From the NCBI RefSeq assembly GCF_018603905.1, contig NZ_JAHFZZ010000014.1, forward strand, positions 1 through 64,000: 64,000 bases of DNA, read 5' to 3'. Shown here in pieces: positions 52,347-61,777 of the stretch. The notes under the pieces are model-generated. The model saw nothing but the letters and a program-made list of their open reading frames with translations, was not told where the DNA came from and made no database searches. How positions within the stretch are numbered: the stretch's first letter is position 1; every line of letters begins with the position of its first letter. Made by a program: the position numbers and the translations under genes. Origin of the DNA: Nonomuraea sp. NEAU-A123 (GTDB lineage: Bacteria > Actinomycetota > Actinomycetes > Streptosporangiales > Streptosporangiaceae).

Positions 52347-53003
52347 ATGAGCACCGCAGCCGCCGCCCGCCCGCCTCGCCTGCTCGCGCGCCTCGTCTGG
52401 CCTGTCGTGATAGTGGCCGTCCTGGTCGCCATGGCCATGGACACCAGGTTCCTGTCCGGAAAAGAGGTCACCGCGCTCAACCCCGCGGAGTTCAACGCCA
52501 AGGACTTCGCCGCCGCCCAGTACCCCAAGATCGTGAGCGCCGTCGAGGCGAAGGCCGTGGACCTCAAGGAGGTCGCCACCGCGGTCGCCGACGACCCCGA
52601 GGCCGCCGGCAAGAAGTACGGCAACATCGCGGGCACCGACAAGTACGCGATCCCGGTGCGCTTCACCGGCAAGGTCACCGAGGCCGAAGCGGGTCTGCTC
52701 ACCGTCGACGTGGCGGGGCTGCCCAAAGGCAGCGTGGTCCGCGTCGCGGTGGGCCAGGCCGCCAACGGCACGGCCCTGCGCGACGTCCCCGGCACCCTCA
52801 AGTTCAAGGACTTCCAGAACCAGACCGACTACCAGCAGGTCGCCAACGAGCTGAAGGCCAAGGTGCTCGCGGACGTGGCCGGCAAGGTCGACGTCGCCGC
52901 GGCGCGGGGCGCGAAGGCGTCGGTGGTCGCCGTCTACGTCACCAACACCGGCCCGGAGGGCAGCTACCTCGTCACGCCGGTCAAGATCGAGGTGGCGGGC
53001 TGA
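52347..53003 (+). CDS. DUF2291 protein linked to ribose-type ABC importers
   Basis: A 218-residue protein anchored by one N-terminal helix (LVWPVVIVAVLVAMAMDT) with most of its mass outside. Charged segments FNAKDFAAAQYPKIVSAVE and YAIPVRFTGKVTEAEAG are typical of DUF2291, a family found beside ribose-type sugar importers. Its exact role is unknown. AAGGAG lies 12 bases upstream, a long spacing. It begins the plus operon and is directly followed by the ATPase (TGATG). Confidence 0.8.
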   Translation: MSTAAAARPPRLLARLVWPVVIVAVLVAMAMDTRFLSGKEVTALNPAEFNAKDFAAAQYPKIVSAVEAKAVDLKEVATAVADDPEAAGKKYGNIAGTDKYAIPVRFTGKVTEAEAGLLTVDVAGLPKGSVVRVAVGQAANGTALRDVPGTLKFKDFQNQTDYQQVANELKAKVLADVAGKVDVAAARGAKASVVAVYVTNTGPEGSYLVTPVKIEVAG

Positions 53004-54586
53004 TGTTCCGGGAAGCCGCGAGCCCCGACCGGTCCGACGTCGTCCTGCGGGCGGTGGACATCACCAAGCACTACGGCGCGACGCAGGCCCTCAAAGGGGT
53101 CAACTTCGAGGTGCACCGGGGCAAGGTCACCGTCCTGTTCGGTGAGAACGGGGCCGGCAAGTCGACGCTGATGAAGATCATCGCCGGTGTCGAATCCCCG
53201 ACCTCGGGACACCTCGAACTCGATGGGGAGCGGATCGAGCTGAGCTCGCCCAATCAGGCGGTCGAGCGGGGCATCTCGATCATCCATCAGGAGCTCAACC
53301 TCTGCCCGAACATGAGCGTGCGCGACAACATCTTCATCGGCCGCGAGCGCAGGGGCCTGTTCGGCACGGTGGACTACCGCGGTGAGCGCAAGGTCGTGCA
53401 GCGGCTCATGGAGCGGCTCGAGGAGGACATCGACCCCAACACCCTCGTCGCCGACCTCCGCATCGGGCAGCAGCAGATCGTCGAGATCGCCCGCGCCCTC
53501 GCGCTGGACGCCCGCATCCTGATCATGGACGAGCCCACCTCCGCGCTCAGCGCCCCGGAGGCCGAGGTCCTCTTCAAGGTCATCAAGGACCTCACCGGCA
53601 ACGGGGTCGCGATCGTCTACATCTCCCACCACCTGGAGGAGGCGATCGAGATCTCCGATCACGCGGTCGTGTTCCGCGACGGCGAGCTGGTGGCCACCGC
53701 GGACGCGGCCGACATCGACTTGTCCTGGGTCGTCGGCAAGATGGTCGGGCGGGCCGCCGAGTACGACTTCCGCGACGCGGAGCGCGACCGCGGTGACGTC
53801 GCGCTGAGCATCCGCAACCTCAAAGTCGTCGACGCCACCGGGGAGGGCCGCCTCGCGGTCAACGACGTCTCGCTGGACGTCAGGTACGGCGAGATCGTCT
53901 GCCTGTACGGCCTCATGGGCGCCGGCCGGACCGAGCTGGTCGAGGCCCTGGCCGGCCGTGGGGGGATAGCCTCCGGCCGAGTCGAGCTCGGTGGCCGGGA
54001 CCTCTCCGGCACGTCCATCGCCGAGCGGATCGACCTCGGCATCGGCCTCGTCCCCGAGGACCGGCAGCGTGACGGGCTGGTCCAGTCGATGTCCGTCGGC
54101 CAGAACCTGTCCCTGTCGAGCCTGCTGGAGCTGACGCGATCCTTCGTCGTCTCCAGCTTCATCTCCCGTGGACGCGAGGCCGCCCGGATCAGGGACGGGA
54201 TCTCCGAGGTCCGGGTGAAGACCGCCGGTCCCGCCGCGCCGATCACGTCGCTGAGCGGCGGGAACCAGCAGAAAGTGGTGATCGGCAAGATGCTGCTCAC
54301 CGGCCCGAAGGTGCTCCTTCTCGACGAGCCGACCCGTGGCATCGACGTCGGCGCCAAGGGCGAGATCTTCTCCCTGCTCTTCCGCGAGGCGCGCAAGGGC
54401 CTCGCGGTCCTCTACGTGACCAGTGAGATCGGCGAGGCGATCACCGCGTCGCATCGCATCGTCGTGATGTCCAAGGGCCGCGTCATCCGGGAGTTCGACC
54501 CGCGCACGGCCTCACGTGAAGAGATCATGGCCGCCTCAGGAGAATCCGAGGTCGGCATCCAGCCGATGGGAACCGCCAGTGAGTGA
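53003..54586 (+). CDS. ribose-type ABC importer ATPase (two ATPase domains)
   Basis: A 527-residue protein with two tandem ATP-binding domains of the RbsA type. The first has GENGAGKST and an atypical signature LRIGQQQIVEIARA; Walker B is ILIMDEPTSALS. The second has LMGAGRTE in place of a full Walker A and an intact LSGGNQQKVVIGK signature, as is usual for this group. It powers uptake with the permease and binding protein that follow. ATG 53003 overlaps the DUF2291 stop. Confidence 0.93.
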   Translation: MFREAASPDRSDVVLRAVDITKHYGATQALKGVNFEVHRGKVTVLFGENGAGKSTLMKIIAGVESPTSGHLELDGERIELSSPNQAVERGISIIHQELNLCPNMSVRDNIFIGRERRGLFGTVDYRGERKVVQRLMERLEEDIDPNTLVADLRIGQQQIVEIARALALDARILIMDEPTSALSAPEAEVLFKVIKDLTGNGVAIVYISHHLEEAIEISDHAVVFRDGELVATADAADIDLSWVVGKMVGRAAEYDFRDAERDRGDVALSIRNLKVVDATGEGRLAVNDVSLDVRYGEIVCLYGLMGAGRTELVEALAGRGGIASGRVELGGRDLSGTSIAERIDLGIGLVPEDRQRDGLVQSMSVGQNLSLSSLLELTRSFVVSSFISRGREAARIRDGISEVRVKTAGPAAPITSLSGGNQQKVVIGKMLLTGPKVLLLDEPTRGIDVGAKGEIFSLLFREARKGLAVLYVTSEIGEAITASHRIVVMSKGRVIREFDPRTASREEIMAASGESEVGIQPMGTASE

Positions 54587-55685
54587 GTTGAGCCAGGCCG
54601 CCGTGAAAGCGACGGCGCCGCGCGCCCTCCGCAAGATCAACACCAGGGCCCTGATGATCGAGGGGCGCGCGCTGCTCGCGCTGCTCCTCATCGTGGTCGT
54701 CTTCTCGCTGCTGTCGCCCAACTTCCTCAGCGCCGACAACCTCATCGTCATGACCCGGCACGTCGCGATGAACGCGATCCTGGCGATCGGGATGCTCCTG
54801 GTGATCCTCAACGGCGGCATCGACCTGTCGGTCGGCTCGATCGTCGGCCTGTCCGGCGTCATCGCCGGCATGCTGCTCGAAGGACTCAAGCTCAACAGCC
54901 TCGACCTCTTCGTCTACCCCGCCGTCTGGGTCGTGATCGTCGTCTCCCTCGGCGTCGGGACCCTCGCCGGGTGGGTCAACGGGGTGGTGGTGACCCGGCT
55001 CAAGGTCGCGCCGTTCATCGCGACGCTCGGCATGCTGTACGTCGCCCGCGGCATCGCGCTCCTGATCACGAACGGCACCCCGTTCTCCAAGCTCAATGGG
55101 CAGGCGGGGCTGGGCAACACCGGCTTCCTCACCTTCCTCAAGAGCTCGCCTCTCGGGCTGCCCATGCCGGTCTGGGCGATGATCCTGTTCGCCGTGGTGT
55201 TCGCGGTGGTGCTCAGCAAGAGCCCGTTCGGCCGCTGGCTGTACGCGACCGGCGGGAACGAGCGCGCGGCCGAGCTGTCCGGCGTCCCGGTCAAGAAGGT
55301 CAAGACCCGCATCTACGTCCTGTCCGGGCTGTGCGCGGCGGCCGTCGGCCTGCTCCTGACGGCCGATCTGTCCTCGGCCACCCCGGCGGCAGGCGAGTTC
55401 TTCGAGCTCAACGCCATCGCCGCCGTGGTGATCGGCGGCGCCGCGCTCTCGGGCGGCCGCGGCACGATCCGCGGCACCCTCATCGGCGCCTTCGTCATCG
55501 GCTTCCTCGTGGACGGCCTCGTCCTCGTCGGGGTCTCCCAGTTCTGGCAGCAGATCATCAAGGGCGCCGTGATCATCATCGCGGTCGCGCTGGACCAGCT
55601 CCAGCAGACCCTCCAGAAGCGCCGGTCGGCCAAGGCCGCGCTGTCACCCCCCAAGCCGTCGGAGCGCATGACCGCCCCGGTGTGA
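54579..55685 (+). CDS. ribose-type ABC importer permease
   Basis: A 368-residue inner-membrane permease of the RbsC type with about ten helices. GGIDLSVGSIVGLSGVIAG and GGNERAAELSGVPVKKVKTRIYVLSG (ATPase contact) are hallmarks. GTG 54579 overlaps the ATPase gene by 8 bases. The last 25 residues are basic and probably cytoplasmic. Confidence 0.92.
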   Translation: MSELSQAAVKATAPRALRKINTRALMIEGRALLALLLIVVVFSLLSPNFLSADNLIVMTRHVAMNAILAIGMLLVILNGGIDLSVGSIVGLSGVIAGMLLEGLKLNSLDLFVYPAVWVVIVVSLGVGTLAGWVNGVVVTRLKVAPFIATLGMLYVARGIALLITNGTPFSKLNGQAGLGNTGFLTFLKSSPLGLPMPVWAMILFAVVFAVVLSKSPFGRWLYATGGNERAAELSGVPVKKVKTRIYVLSGLCAAAVGLLLTADLSSATPAAGEFFELNAIAAVVIGGAALSGGRGTIRGTLIGAFVIGFLVDGLVLVGVSQFWQQIIKGAVIIIAVALDQLQQTLQKRRSAKAALSPPKPSERMTAPV

Positions 55686-55750
55686 CCCGACGTACCCCGG
55701 ACGGCTCGCTGCGCGCCGTCTGCACTACCAGTGTTCGCGAAAGGCTCCAC

Positions 55751-56758
55751 ATGTTCCGAAAGATCGCCGCCATAGCAGCGACCGGTGTGATGGCACTCGG
55801 CCTCGCCGCCTGCGGCTCCTCAGGCTCCGATTCCGCCTCGAGCTCCGCCAAGAGCGCCGCACCCGCCTCGGCCGGCGCGTCCCAGGGCGGGACCATCGCC
55901 GTCATCACGGTGGACCTGGCCAACTCCTACTGGCAGGCGGAGGCGAACACCGCCAAGGCCGAGATCGAGAAGGCCGGCTTCCAGGCCACGGTCAACGCCC
56001 ACGGGGCCGATCCCGACAAGCAGAACCAGCTGATCGACACCGCCATCAGCAACAAGGTCAAGGCCATCATCCTCGACCCGGCCGGTGCCGACGAGTCCGT
56101 GGCCGCCGTCCAGAAGGCGACCGACGCCGGCATCCCGGTGCTGCTGGTGAACGCCGAGATCTCCAAGCAGGGGATCGCCAAGTCGCAGATCATCTCCAAC
56201 AACGCCCAGGGCGCCACGATCGGCGCCGAGGCCTGGGTGAAGGCGATGGACGGCAAGGGCAAGTACGTCGAGCTGTTCGGCAACCCGACCGACAACAACG
56301 CCAAGGTGCGCTCCGACGGCTACGCGGCCGTCATCTCCGCCTACCCCGACCTCAAGAAGGTCGGCCAGGAGACGGCGAACTGGGACCGCGCCCAGGGCAA
56401 GGACAAGATGGAGGGCCTGCTGGCCGCCCACCCCGACATCACCGGCGTCATCGCCGGCAACGACGAGATGGCCCTCGGCGCGATCGAGGCCCTCACCGAC
56501 GCCAAGAAGATCAACAAGGTGAAGGTGCTCGGCTTCGACGGGAACGCCGACGCGGTCGAGGCGGTGCGCGCCGGGACCATGGTGGCCACGGTGCTCCAGC
56601 CCATCGTCCAGGGGACGACGAACGCCGTCGCCCAGGCCGTCGAGTACCTCAAGAGCGGCAAGACCGGCGTCGCCGACGAGAAGCAGAGCATCGACTGCGT
56701 GCTCATCACCAAGGACAACGTCGACAAGTACAAGGCGCCGTTCGTCATGGACAAGTGA
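55751..56758 (+). CDS. ribose-type ABC importer substrate-binding lipoprotein
   Basis: A 335-residue lipoprotein (lipobox GLAAC, Cys21, followed by a Ser/Ala linker). The mature part is a type-1 periplasmic binding fold like RbsB: IAVITVDLANSYWQAEANTAK, VKAIILDPAGADESVAAVQKA and FGNPTDNNAKVRSDGY. Its position with pathway genes suggests it binds a tetritol or other polyol. GAAAGG lies eight bases upstream of the ATG. An uneventful 65-base gap separates it from the permease. Confidence 0.92.
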   Translation: MFRKIAAIAATGVMALGLAACGSSGSDSASSSAKSAAPASAGASQGGTIAVITVDLANSYWQAEANTAKAEIEKAGFQATVNAHGADPDKQNQLIDTAISNKVKAIILDPAGADESVAAVQKATDAGIPVLLVNAEISKQGIAKSQIISNNAQGATIGAEAWVKAMDGKGKYVELFGNPTDNNAKVRSDGYAAVISAYPDLKKVGQETANWDRAQGKDKMEGLLAAHPDITGVIAGNDEMALGAIEALTDAKKINKVKVLGFDGNADAVEAVRAGTMVATVLQPIVQGTTNAVAQAVEYLKSGKTGVADEKQSIDCVLITKDNVDKYKAPFVMDK

Positions 56759-56811
56759 GCGCGCCTGGAATCCAGTATCCCTACTATCTGCCAGAAAGGG
56801 CCCGATAGCGC

Positions 56812-58527
56812 ATGCCGAACGGCCAGCTCAGCCCGGCGGGGCGCGCGGAAGCGCTGGCCCGACTCGCCCGCACGGAGTACGACGTCCTCGTCATAGGCGG
56901 CGGCGTCACCGGAGCCGGGGCCGCCCTGGACGCGGCCACCCGCGGGCTGGCCGTCGCCCTCGTCGAGATGCGTGACTACGCGGCCGGCACGTCCAGCCGA
57001 TCGGGCAAGCTCATTCACGGCGGTCTCCGCTACCTGGAGCGGTTCGACTTCGGCCTCGTGCGCGAGTCGCTGCGCGAGCGCAGGCTGCTGCTGAAGGACA
57101 TCGCGCCGCACCTGGTGAAGCCCATCCGCTTCCTCTACCCGCTCCGCCGGCGGCTCTGGGAGCGCGCCTACGTGGGCGCGGGTCTCCTGCTCTACGACAC
57201 CCTGGGCGGCGCCGGTGCCGTTCCCCGCCACCGGCACCTGTCCCGCGGCGCGGTGCGGCGCCTCGCGCCCGGTGTCAAGCAGAGCGGGCTGATCGGCGCG
57301 ATCACGTTCTACGACACCCAGGTCGACGACTCGCGCCACACCCTGGAACTCGTACGCACCGCGGCGGCTCACGGCGCGGAGGTCGCCTCCGCCGTCAAGG
57401 TCGTCGGGCTGACCAGGTCCGGCGGCGCCGTCCGCGGCGCGGAGGTACAGGACCTGGAGACCGGAGAGACCTTCACCATCCGCGCCAGGCACGTGGTCAA
57501 CGCCGCCGGCGTCTGGACCGACGGGCTGGCGAGGCTCGCGGGCGGCAGGCCCGGCTTCACGGTGAAAGCCTCCAAGGGCGTCCACATCATGGTGCCGCGG
57601 GAGCGGATCCGCAGCGACGTCTCGCTCTTCGTCCGCGCCGAGGACAGCGTCCTGTTCGTACGGAGCTGGGGCCGCCACTGGCTGATCGGCACCACGGACA
57701 CGGCGTGGACGGCCGGGCTCGACCATCCGGCGGCGACCTCGACCGACATCGACTACCTGCTGCGCAACGTGAACGCCGTGCTGGAGACCGAGCTCGGCCG
57801 GGACGACGTCGACGGCGTCTTCGTCGGCCTCCGCCCCCTCATCCACGGCGAGGCCGGCACCACCAGCAAGCTCAGCCGGGAGCACGCGGTGGAGACCTCC
57901 GTCCCGGGGTTCACCACGATCGCGGGCGGCAAGTACACCACTTACCGGATCATGGCCAAGGACGCGATCGACGAGGCGGTGAAGGGACTCGGCCGAGAGG
58001 CGCCCCCGTCGCGGACCCAGAGCGTCCCCCTGATCGGCGCCGTCGGCTACGCCGAGACCAGGGCGCGCGCGGCCGGCCTCGCCGCGTCCGGCGGCCTCAC
58101 TCCGGAGCAGACCGACCACCTCCTCGGTCGCTACGGCTCGCTGACCGAGGACCTGATCGCCATGATCGTCGAACGGCCCGAACTCGGGCGGCCCATCGAC
58201 GGCGCGCCGGACTACCTGCTCGCCGAGGCGGTCTACGCCGTGACGCATGAGGGCGCGCTGCACCTCGACGACGTTCTGACCCGCCGTACCCACATCGCGA
58301 TCGAGACGCACGATCGGGGTGCCGCCGCCGCGCGCGCGGTCGCCCCGGTGATGGGCGCGGCGCTCGGCTGGGATGCCGAGCGGGTGCGGAAGGAGCTCGA
58401 CTTCTCCCTCGCCCGGATCGAGGCGGAACTGGCCGCCCAGCGGCTCCCCGACGACGAGTCGGCAGTGGCCGCCCGCGAGGTCGTCAGGGACCCCCGGCTT
58501 CGCGTGGCCGACGGTGATCGACTATGA
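56812..58527 (+). CDS. second GlpD-like FAD-dependent polyol-phosphate dehydrogenase
   Basis: A 571-residue flavoprotein of the glycerol-3-phosphate dehydrogenase group. FAD loop VIGGGVTGAGAALDAATRG; SGKLIHGGLRYLERFDFGLVRESL core; DAO_C domain at the C-terminus. It parallels the minus-arm dehydrogenase but is only moderately similar in the matched segments, so the two may handle different stereoisomers. GAAAGGG lies upstream. Its stop overlaps the DeoR ATG (ATGA). Confidence 0.87.
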   Translation: MPNGQLSPAGRAEALARLARTEYDVLVIGGGVTGAGAALDAATRGLAVALVEMRDYAAGTSSRSGKLIHGGLRYLERFDFGLVRESLRERRLLLKDIAPHLVKPIRFLYPLRRRLWERAYVGAGLLLYDTLGGAGAVPRHRHLSRGAVRRLAPGVKQSGLIGAITFYDTQVDDSRHTLELVRTAAAHGAEVASAVKVVGLTRSGGAVRGAEVQDLETGETFTIRARHVVNAAGVWTDGLARLAGGRPGFTVKASKGVHIMVPRERIRSDVSLFVRAEDSVLFVRSWGRHWLIGTTDTAWTAGLDHPAATSTDIDYLLRNVNAVLETELGRDDVDGVFVGLRPLIHGEAGTTSKLSREHAVETSVPGFTTIAGGKYTTYRIMAKDAIDEAVKGLGREAPPSRTQSVPLIGAVGYAETRARAAGLAASGGLTPEQTDHLLGRYGSLTEDLIAMIVERPELGRPIDGAPDYLLAEAVYAVTHEGALHLDDVLTRRTHIAIETHDRGAAAARAVAPVMGAALGWDAERVRKELDFSLARIEAELAAQRLPDDESAVAAREVVRDPRLRVADGDRL

Positions 58528-59330
58528 CGAATCCTGAAACTGTCCCCCACGCCGAAAGAGCCCCCGTGCGAAAGAACAAGGCTCGCCAGAACCAGATCGC
58601 CGACCTCATCCTGGGGGAGGGGTCGATGACGGCGCAGGAACTCGCGGAGATGTTCGGCGTCAGCGTCATGACGATTCACCGTGACCTCGACGAGCTCGAG
58701 CGGCAGGGCGTCCTGCGCAAGGCGCGCGGCGTCGCGACCGCCCTGCCGAGCGGGGTGTTCGAGGCCCGCGTGGCGTTCCGGCACGCGACCGCCATCGAGC
58801 ACAAGCGCCGGATCGCCCAGGCGGCGCTGCGCCACGTCGAACCCGGCATGTCCGTGATGCTCGACGACTCCACGACGGTCCTGCACATGGTCCCCGGCCT
58901 CGCGGAGTACGCGCCGCTGCACGTCGCCACGAACTTCATGGCCGCGCTCAAGGATCTGACCGCCCTGCCGGACATCCGCGTCATCGGGATCGGCGGCGAC
59001 TATGACCCGCTGCACGACTCCTTCCAGGGCATGCACGCCATCGAGGTCATCAAGGCCATTCACGCCGACGTGCTGTTCATGTCCACCTCGGCCGTCGCGG
59101 CCGGCCACGCCTACCACCAGGAGGAGCGCATCGTGGCGTTCAAGCGGGCGATGATCGGGTCCGCCTCGGTGCGCTACCTGCTGGTGGACAGCAGCAAGCT
59201 GGACAAGACCGCGCTGCACGGGCTGGCTCCCCTGTCCGTCTTCGACCTAGTGATCACCGACTCCGAGGCGAGCCCGCAGGCGCTCGACGCCCTTGAGGCG
59301 GCCGGAGCGACCGTGGAGGTGGCCTCATGA
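58524..59330 (+). CDS. DeoR-family regulator, plus arm of the polyol locus
   Basis: A 268-residue regulator. HTH segment MTAQELAEMFGVSVMTIHRDLDEL (about residues 38-61); effector domain with MLDDSTTVLHMVPGL and LFMSTSAVAAGHAYH. It is the same length and layout as the minus-arm DeoR, and the two share LDDSTT, TNF and STSA blocks, which suggests a duplicated regulator. ATG overlaps the dehydrogenase stop, and its stop overlaps the HAD gene. Confidence 0.9.
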   Translation: MTNPETVPHAERAPVRKNKARQNQIADLILGEGSMTAQELAEMFGVSVMTIHRDLDELERQGVLRKARGVATALPSGVFEARVAFRHATAIEHKRRIAQAALRHVEPGMSVMLDDSTTVLHMVPGLAEYAPLHVATNFMAALKDLTALPDIRVIGIGGDYDPLHDSFQGMHAIEVIKAIHADVLFMSTSAVAAGHAYHQEERIVAFKRAMIGSASVRYLLVDSSKLDKTALHGLAPLSVFDLVITDSEASPQALDALEAAGATVEVAS

Positions 59331-60013
59331 CCCATGCCCAGACCATCGAGGGGGTCGTCTTCGACCTGGACGGTGTGATCATCGAGAGCGAGCACCTCTG
59401 GGAGGAGGTCTGGCGCGACTTCTCCGAATCCCGAGGGCGCCCGTGGGAGCTGTCCGACACCCTGGCCGTCCAGGGCATGAGCTCGATCGAGTGGGCCGGC
59501 TACCTCGCCGGCCATGTCGGCGCCCCCGGCGACGCGGACGTGGCCCGCGACTACTGCGTGGACGGTCTGGTCAGCCGCATCCGGCGCGGTGAGGCCGAGC
59601 TGCTCCCCGGCGCCAGAGAGCTGGTCACCAGCGTGAGCGCCCGCGTCCCCATCGCGCTGGCCTCGTCGGCCGCCCGCCGGGCCATCGACGCGGTGCTCCA
59701 CCATCACGACCTGGCCGGCCTGTTCACCGCGACCGTGTCGAGCGAGGAGGTGCCTCGCGGCAAGCCGAGCCCCGACGTCTACCTCGAGGCCGTCGCCCTG
59801 CTCGGGATCAGCCCCGGCAACGGCCTCGCCGTGGAGGACTCCAGCAACGGCATCCGGGCCGCGTACGCCGCCGGCCTGCTCGTCGTCGGGATTCCGAACG
59901 CCACGTACCCGCCCAAACCGGATGCGGCGGCGCTGGCAGACCACCTTGCCGCCGATCACGTCGACGCGCGCGAGTTCATCCTCGCGCAGTTGCCGGAGGG
60001 AGTACGCCAGTGA
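59327..60013 (+). CDS. HAD-family phosphatase (beta-phosphoglucomutase-like)
   Basis: A 228-residue HAD subfamily-IA enzyme. Motif I is VFDLDGVIIESE, motif II SSAARRAI, motif III Lys in PRGKPSPDVYLEA, and motif IV VEDSSNGI. It removes or moves a phosphate on a small sugar phosphate. Coupled by ATGA overlap to the DeoR and DhaK genes, it may dephosphorylate a dead-end or side-product phosphate of the polyol pathway. Confidence 0.88.
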   Translation: MTHAQTIEGVVFDLDGVIIESEHLWEEVWRDFSESRGRPWELSDTLAVQGMSSIEWAGYLAGHVGAPGDADVARDYCVDGLVSRIRRGEAELLPGARELVTSVSARVPIALASSAARRAIDAVLHHHDLAGLFTATVSSEEVPRGKPSPDVYLEAVALLGISPGNGLAVEDSSNGIRAAYAAGLLVVGIPNATYPPKPDAAALADHLAADHVDAREFILAQLPEGVRQ

Positions 60014-61740
60014 CCAAGATCTACAACGATCCCGCCGACTTCAAGAACGAGGTCATCAACGGGTTCGCCCTCGCCTACCCGGACTACGTCCGCCAGGTGC
60101 CCGGAGCCTCCGGTTTCATCCGGTCCGGCGGCCCGCGCGCGGGCAAGGTCAGCCTGGTCGTCGGCGGTGGATCGGGTCACTACCCGTCCTACTCGGGGGT
60201 GACCGGCGTCGGGTTCGCCGACGGAGCCGTGCTCGGCGACGTCTTCACCTCGCCCTCGGCCGAGCAGGTCTACCGGGTCGCGCGCGCCGCGCACGGCGGC
60301 GCCGGCCTGGTCCTGGCCTTCGGCAACTACGCCGGTGACCGGCTGAACTTCGCCGCCGCCGCCGATCGCCTGCGCGCGGAAGGCGTCGACGTCCGCATCG
60401 TGTACGTGACCGACGACATCGCCTCCGCCACCGCCACCGAGGTGGACAAGCGGCGCGGCATCGCCGGCACGTTCACCGTCTACAAGGTCGGAGGGGCCGC
60501 CGCGGAGCGCGGCGACGATCTCGACACGGTGGAGCGGATCATGCGCGCGGCCAACGCCCGCACGTTCTCGTTCGGCGTGGCCTTCGCCGGCTGCACGTTC
60601 CCGGGGCAGTCCGGCCCGCTGTTCGCCGTGGCCGAGCGGACGATGGACTTCGGGCTGGGCATCCACGGCGAGCCCGGTGTCCGATCCGACGCCTGGATGC
60701 CCGCGTCGAAGATCGCCGCCGCGCTGGTGGAGCCGCTCCTCGCCGAACGTCCGGCGGGCGCCCGCCGCGCCGCCGTGCTCCTCAACGGCCTCGGGGCCAC
60801 CAAGTACGAGGAGCTGTTCCTGCTCTGGAGCAACGTGTGGCCGCTGCTCGCCGACGCCGGTGTCGAGCCGGTCATGCCGGAGGTCGGCGAGCTGGTCACG
60901 AGCCTGGACATGGCCGGCTGCTCGCTCTCGATCACCTGGCTGGACGACGAGCTGGACGAGCTCTGGCGGGCCCCGGCGCAGACACCCGCCTTCCGCCGGG
61001 GCGGCGTCCGCGCCTTCGAACGCGCCGAGACCTTCGGACGTTACGTGCCTCCGGGACAGGCCGTCGTGGCGGGCGTCGCGGACGAGCAGGCCGGCCCCGA
61101 GTCGGAGCGCGCCGCCGCCGTGGTCCGGGACGCGCTGCGCGCGATGACCGCCGTCGTGGTCGAGCACGAGGACGAGCTGGCGCGGATCGACGCGGTCGCC
61201 GGCGACGGCGACCACGGCTCCGGCATGGTTCGCGGGTCGCGCGCCGCCCTGTCGGCCGCCGAGGCGGCCAGGGGAGGCGTCGAGACCGTGCTCGCCGCCG
61301 CCGCGAGCGCCTTCGGTGACCGGGCCGGTGGCACCTCCGGGGTGCTGTGGGGCCTGTTCCTGCGCACGATCGGGGAGTCCCTCGGCGACGTCGAGCCCGT
61401 CGACCCGGCGCGGCTCGCGCGGGCCGTACGGCGGGGCGCGGCGGCGATGAAGGACTTCGGCGGGGCCGAACTCGGCGACAAGACCATGCTCGACGCGCTC
61501 TTCCCGTTCGTCGACGCCCTCGACGCGAACCTCGCCGGGGGCGCCGCGCTCGCCGACGCGTGGGCCGCCGCGGCCCGGTCCGCGGTCGAGGCGGCCGTCG
61601 CCACCTCGCGGCTCGTGCCCAGGATCGGCCGGGCCCGGCCCCTGGCCAAACGGAGCGTCGGGTCCCCGGACGCCGGCGCGACCTCTATGGGCCTCATCCT
61701 CACCGCCGTCGGCGACGTGCTCGCCCGGCACAGCGGCTGA
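60010..61740 (+). CDS. DhaK-DhaL fused ketose kinase (erythrulose kinase type)
   Basis: A 576-residue single-chain kinase. The DhaK half (1-330) has VGGGSGHYPSYSGVTGVGF and the substrate-binding His219 in GLGIHGEPG. The DhaL half (about 360-576) has the nucleotide-metal motif GDGDHG (398-403) and GGTSGVLWG. ATP-dependent fusion kinases of this type phosphorylate dihydroxyacetone or erythrulose. In Mycobacterium smegmatis such a kinase, with RpiB- and TIM-type isomerases, catabolises threitol via erythrulose. That role is inferred here. GTG overlaps the HAD stop. Confidence 0.87.
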   Translation: MTKIYNDPADFKNEVINGFALAYPDYVRQVPGASGFIRSGGPRAGKVSLVVGGGSGHYPSYSGVTGVGFADGAVLGDVFTSPSAEQVYRVARAAHGGAGLVLAFGNYAGDRLNFAAAADRLRAEGVDVRIVYVTDDIASATATEVDKRRGIAGTFTVYKVGGAAAERGDDLDTVERIMRAANARTFSFGVAFAGCTFPGQSGPLFAVAERTMDFGLGIHGEPGVRSDAWMPASKIAAALVEPLLAERPAGARRAAVLLNGLGATKYEELFLLWSNVWPLLADAGVEPVMPEVGELVTSLDMAGCSLSITWLDDELDELWRAPAQTPAFRRGGVRAFERAETFGRYVPPGQAVVAGVADEQAGPESERAAAVVRDALRAMTAVVVEHEDELARIDAVAGDGDHGSGMVRGSRAALSAAEAARGGVETVLAAAASAFGDRAGGTSGVLWGLFLRTIGESLGDVEPVDPARLARAVRRGAAAMKDFGGAELGDKTMLDALFPFVDALDANLAGGAALADAWAAAARSAVEAAVATSRLVPRIGRARPLAKRSVGSPDAGATSMGLILTAVGDVLARHSG

Positions 61741-61777
61741 GCCCGACCGCAAGAACGTACGAAGGAGACGACTGTCC

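Noticed and set aside
56341..58311. A 656-codon frame antisense to the second GlpD-like dehydrogenase
   Set aside because: It is low-complexity Arg/Ala/Gly translation of the opposite strand of a clearly conserved gene.
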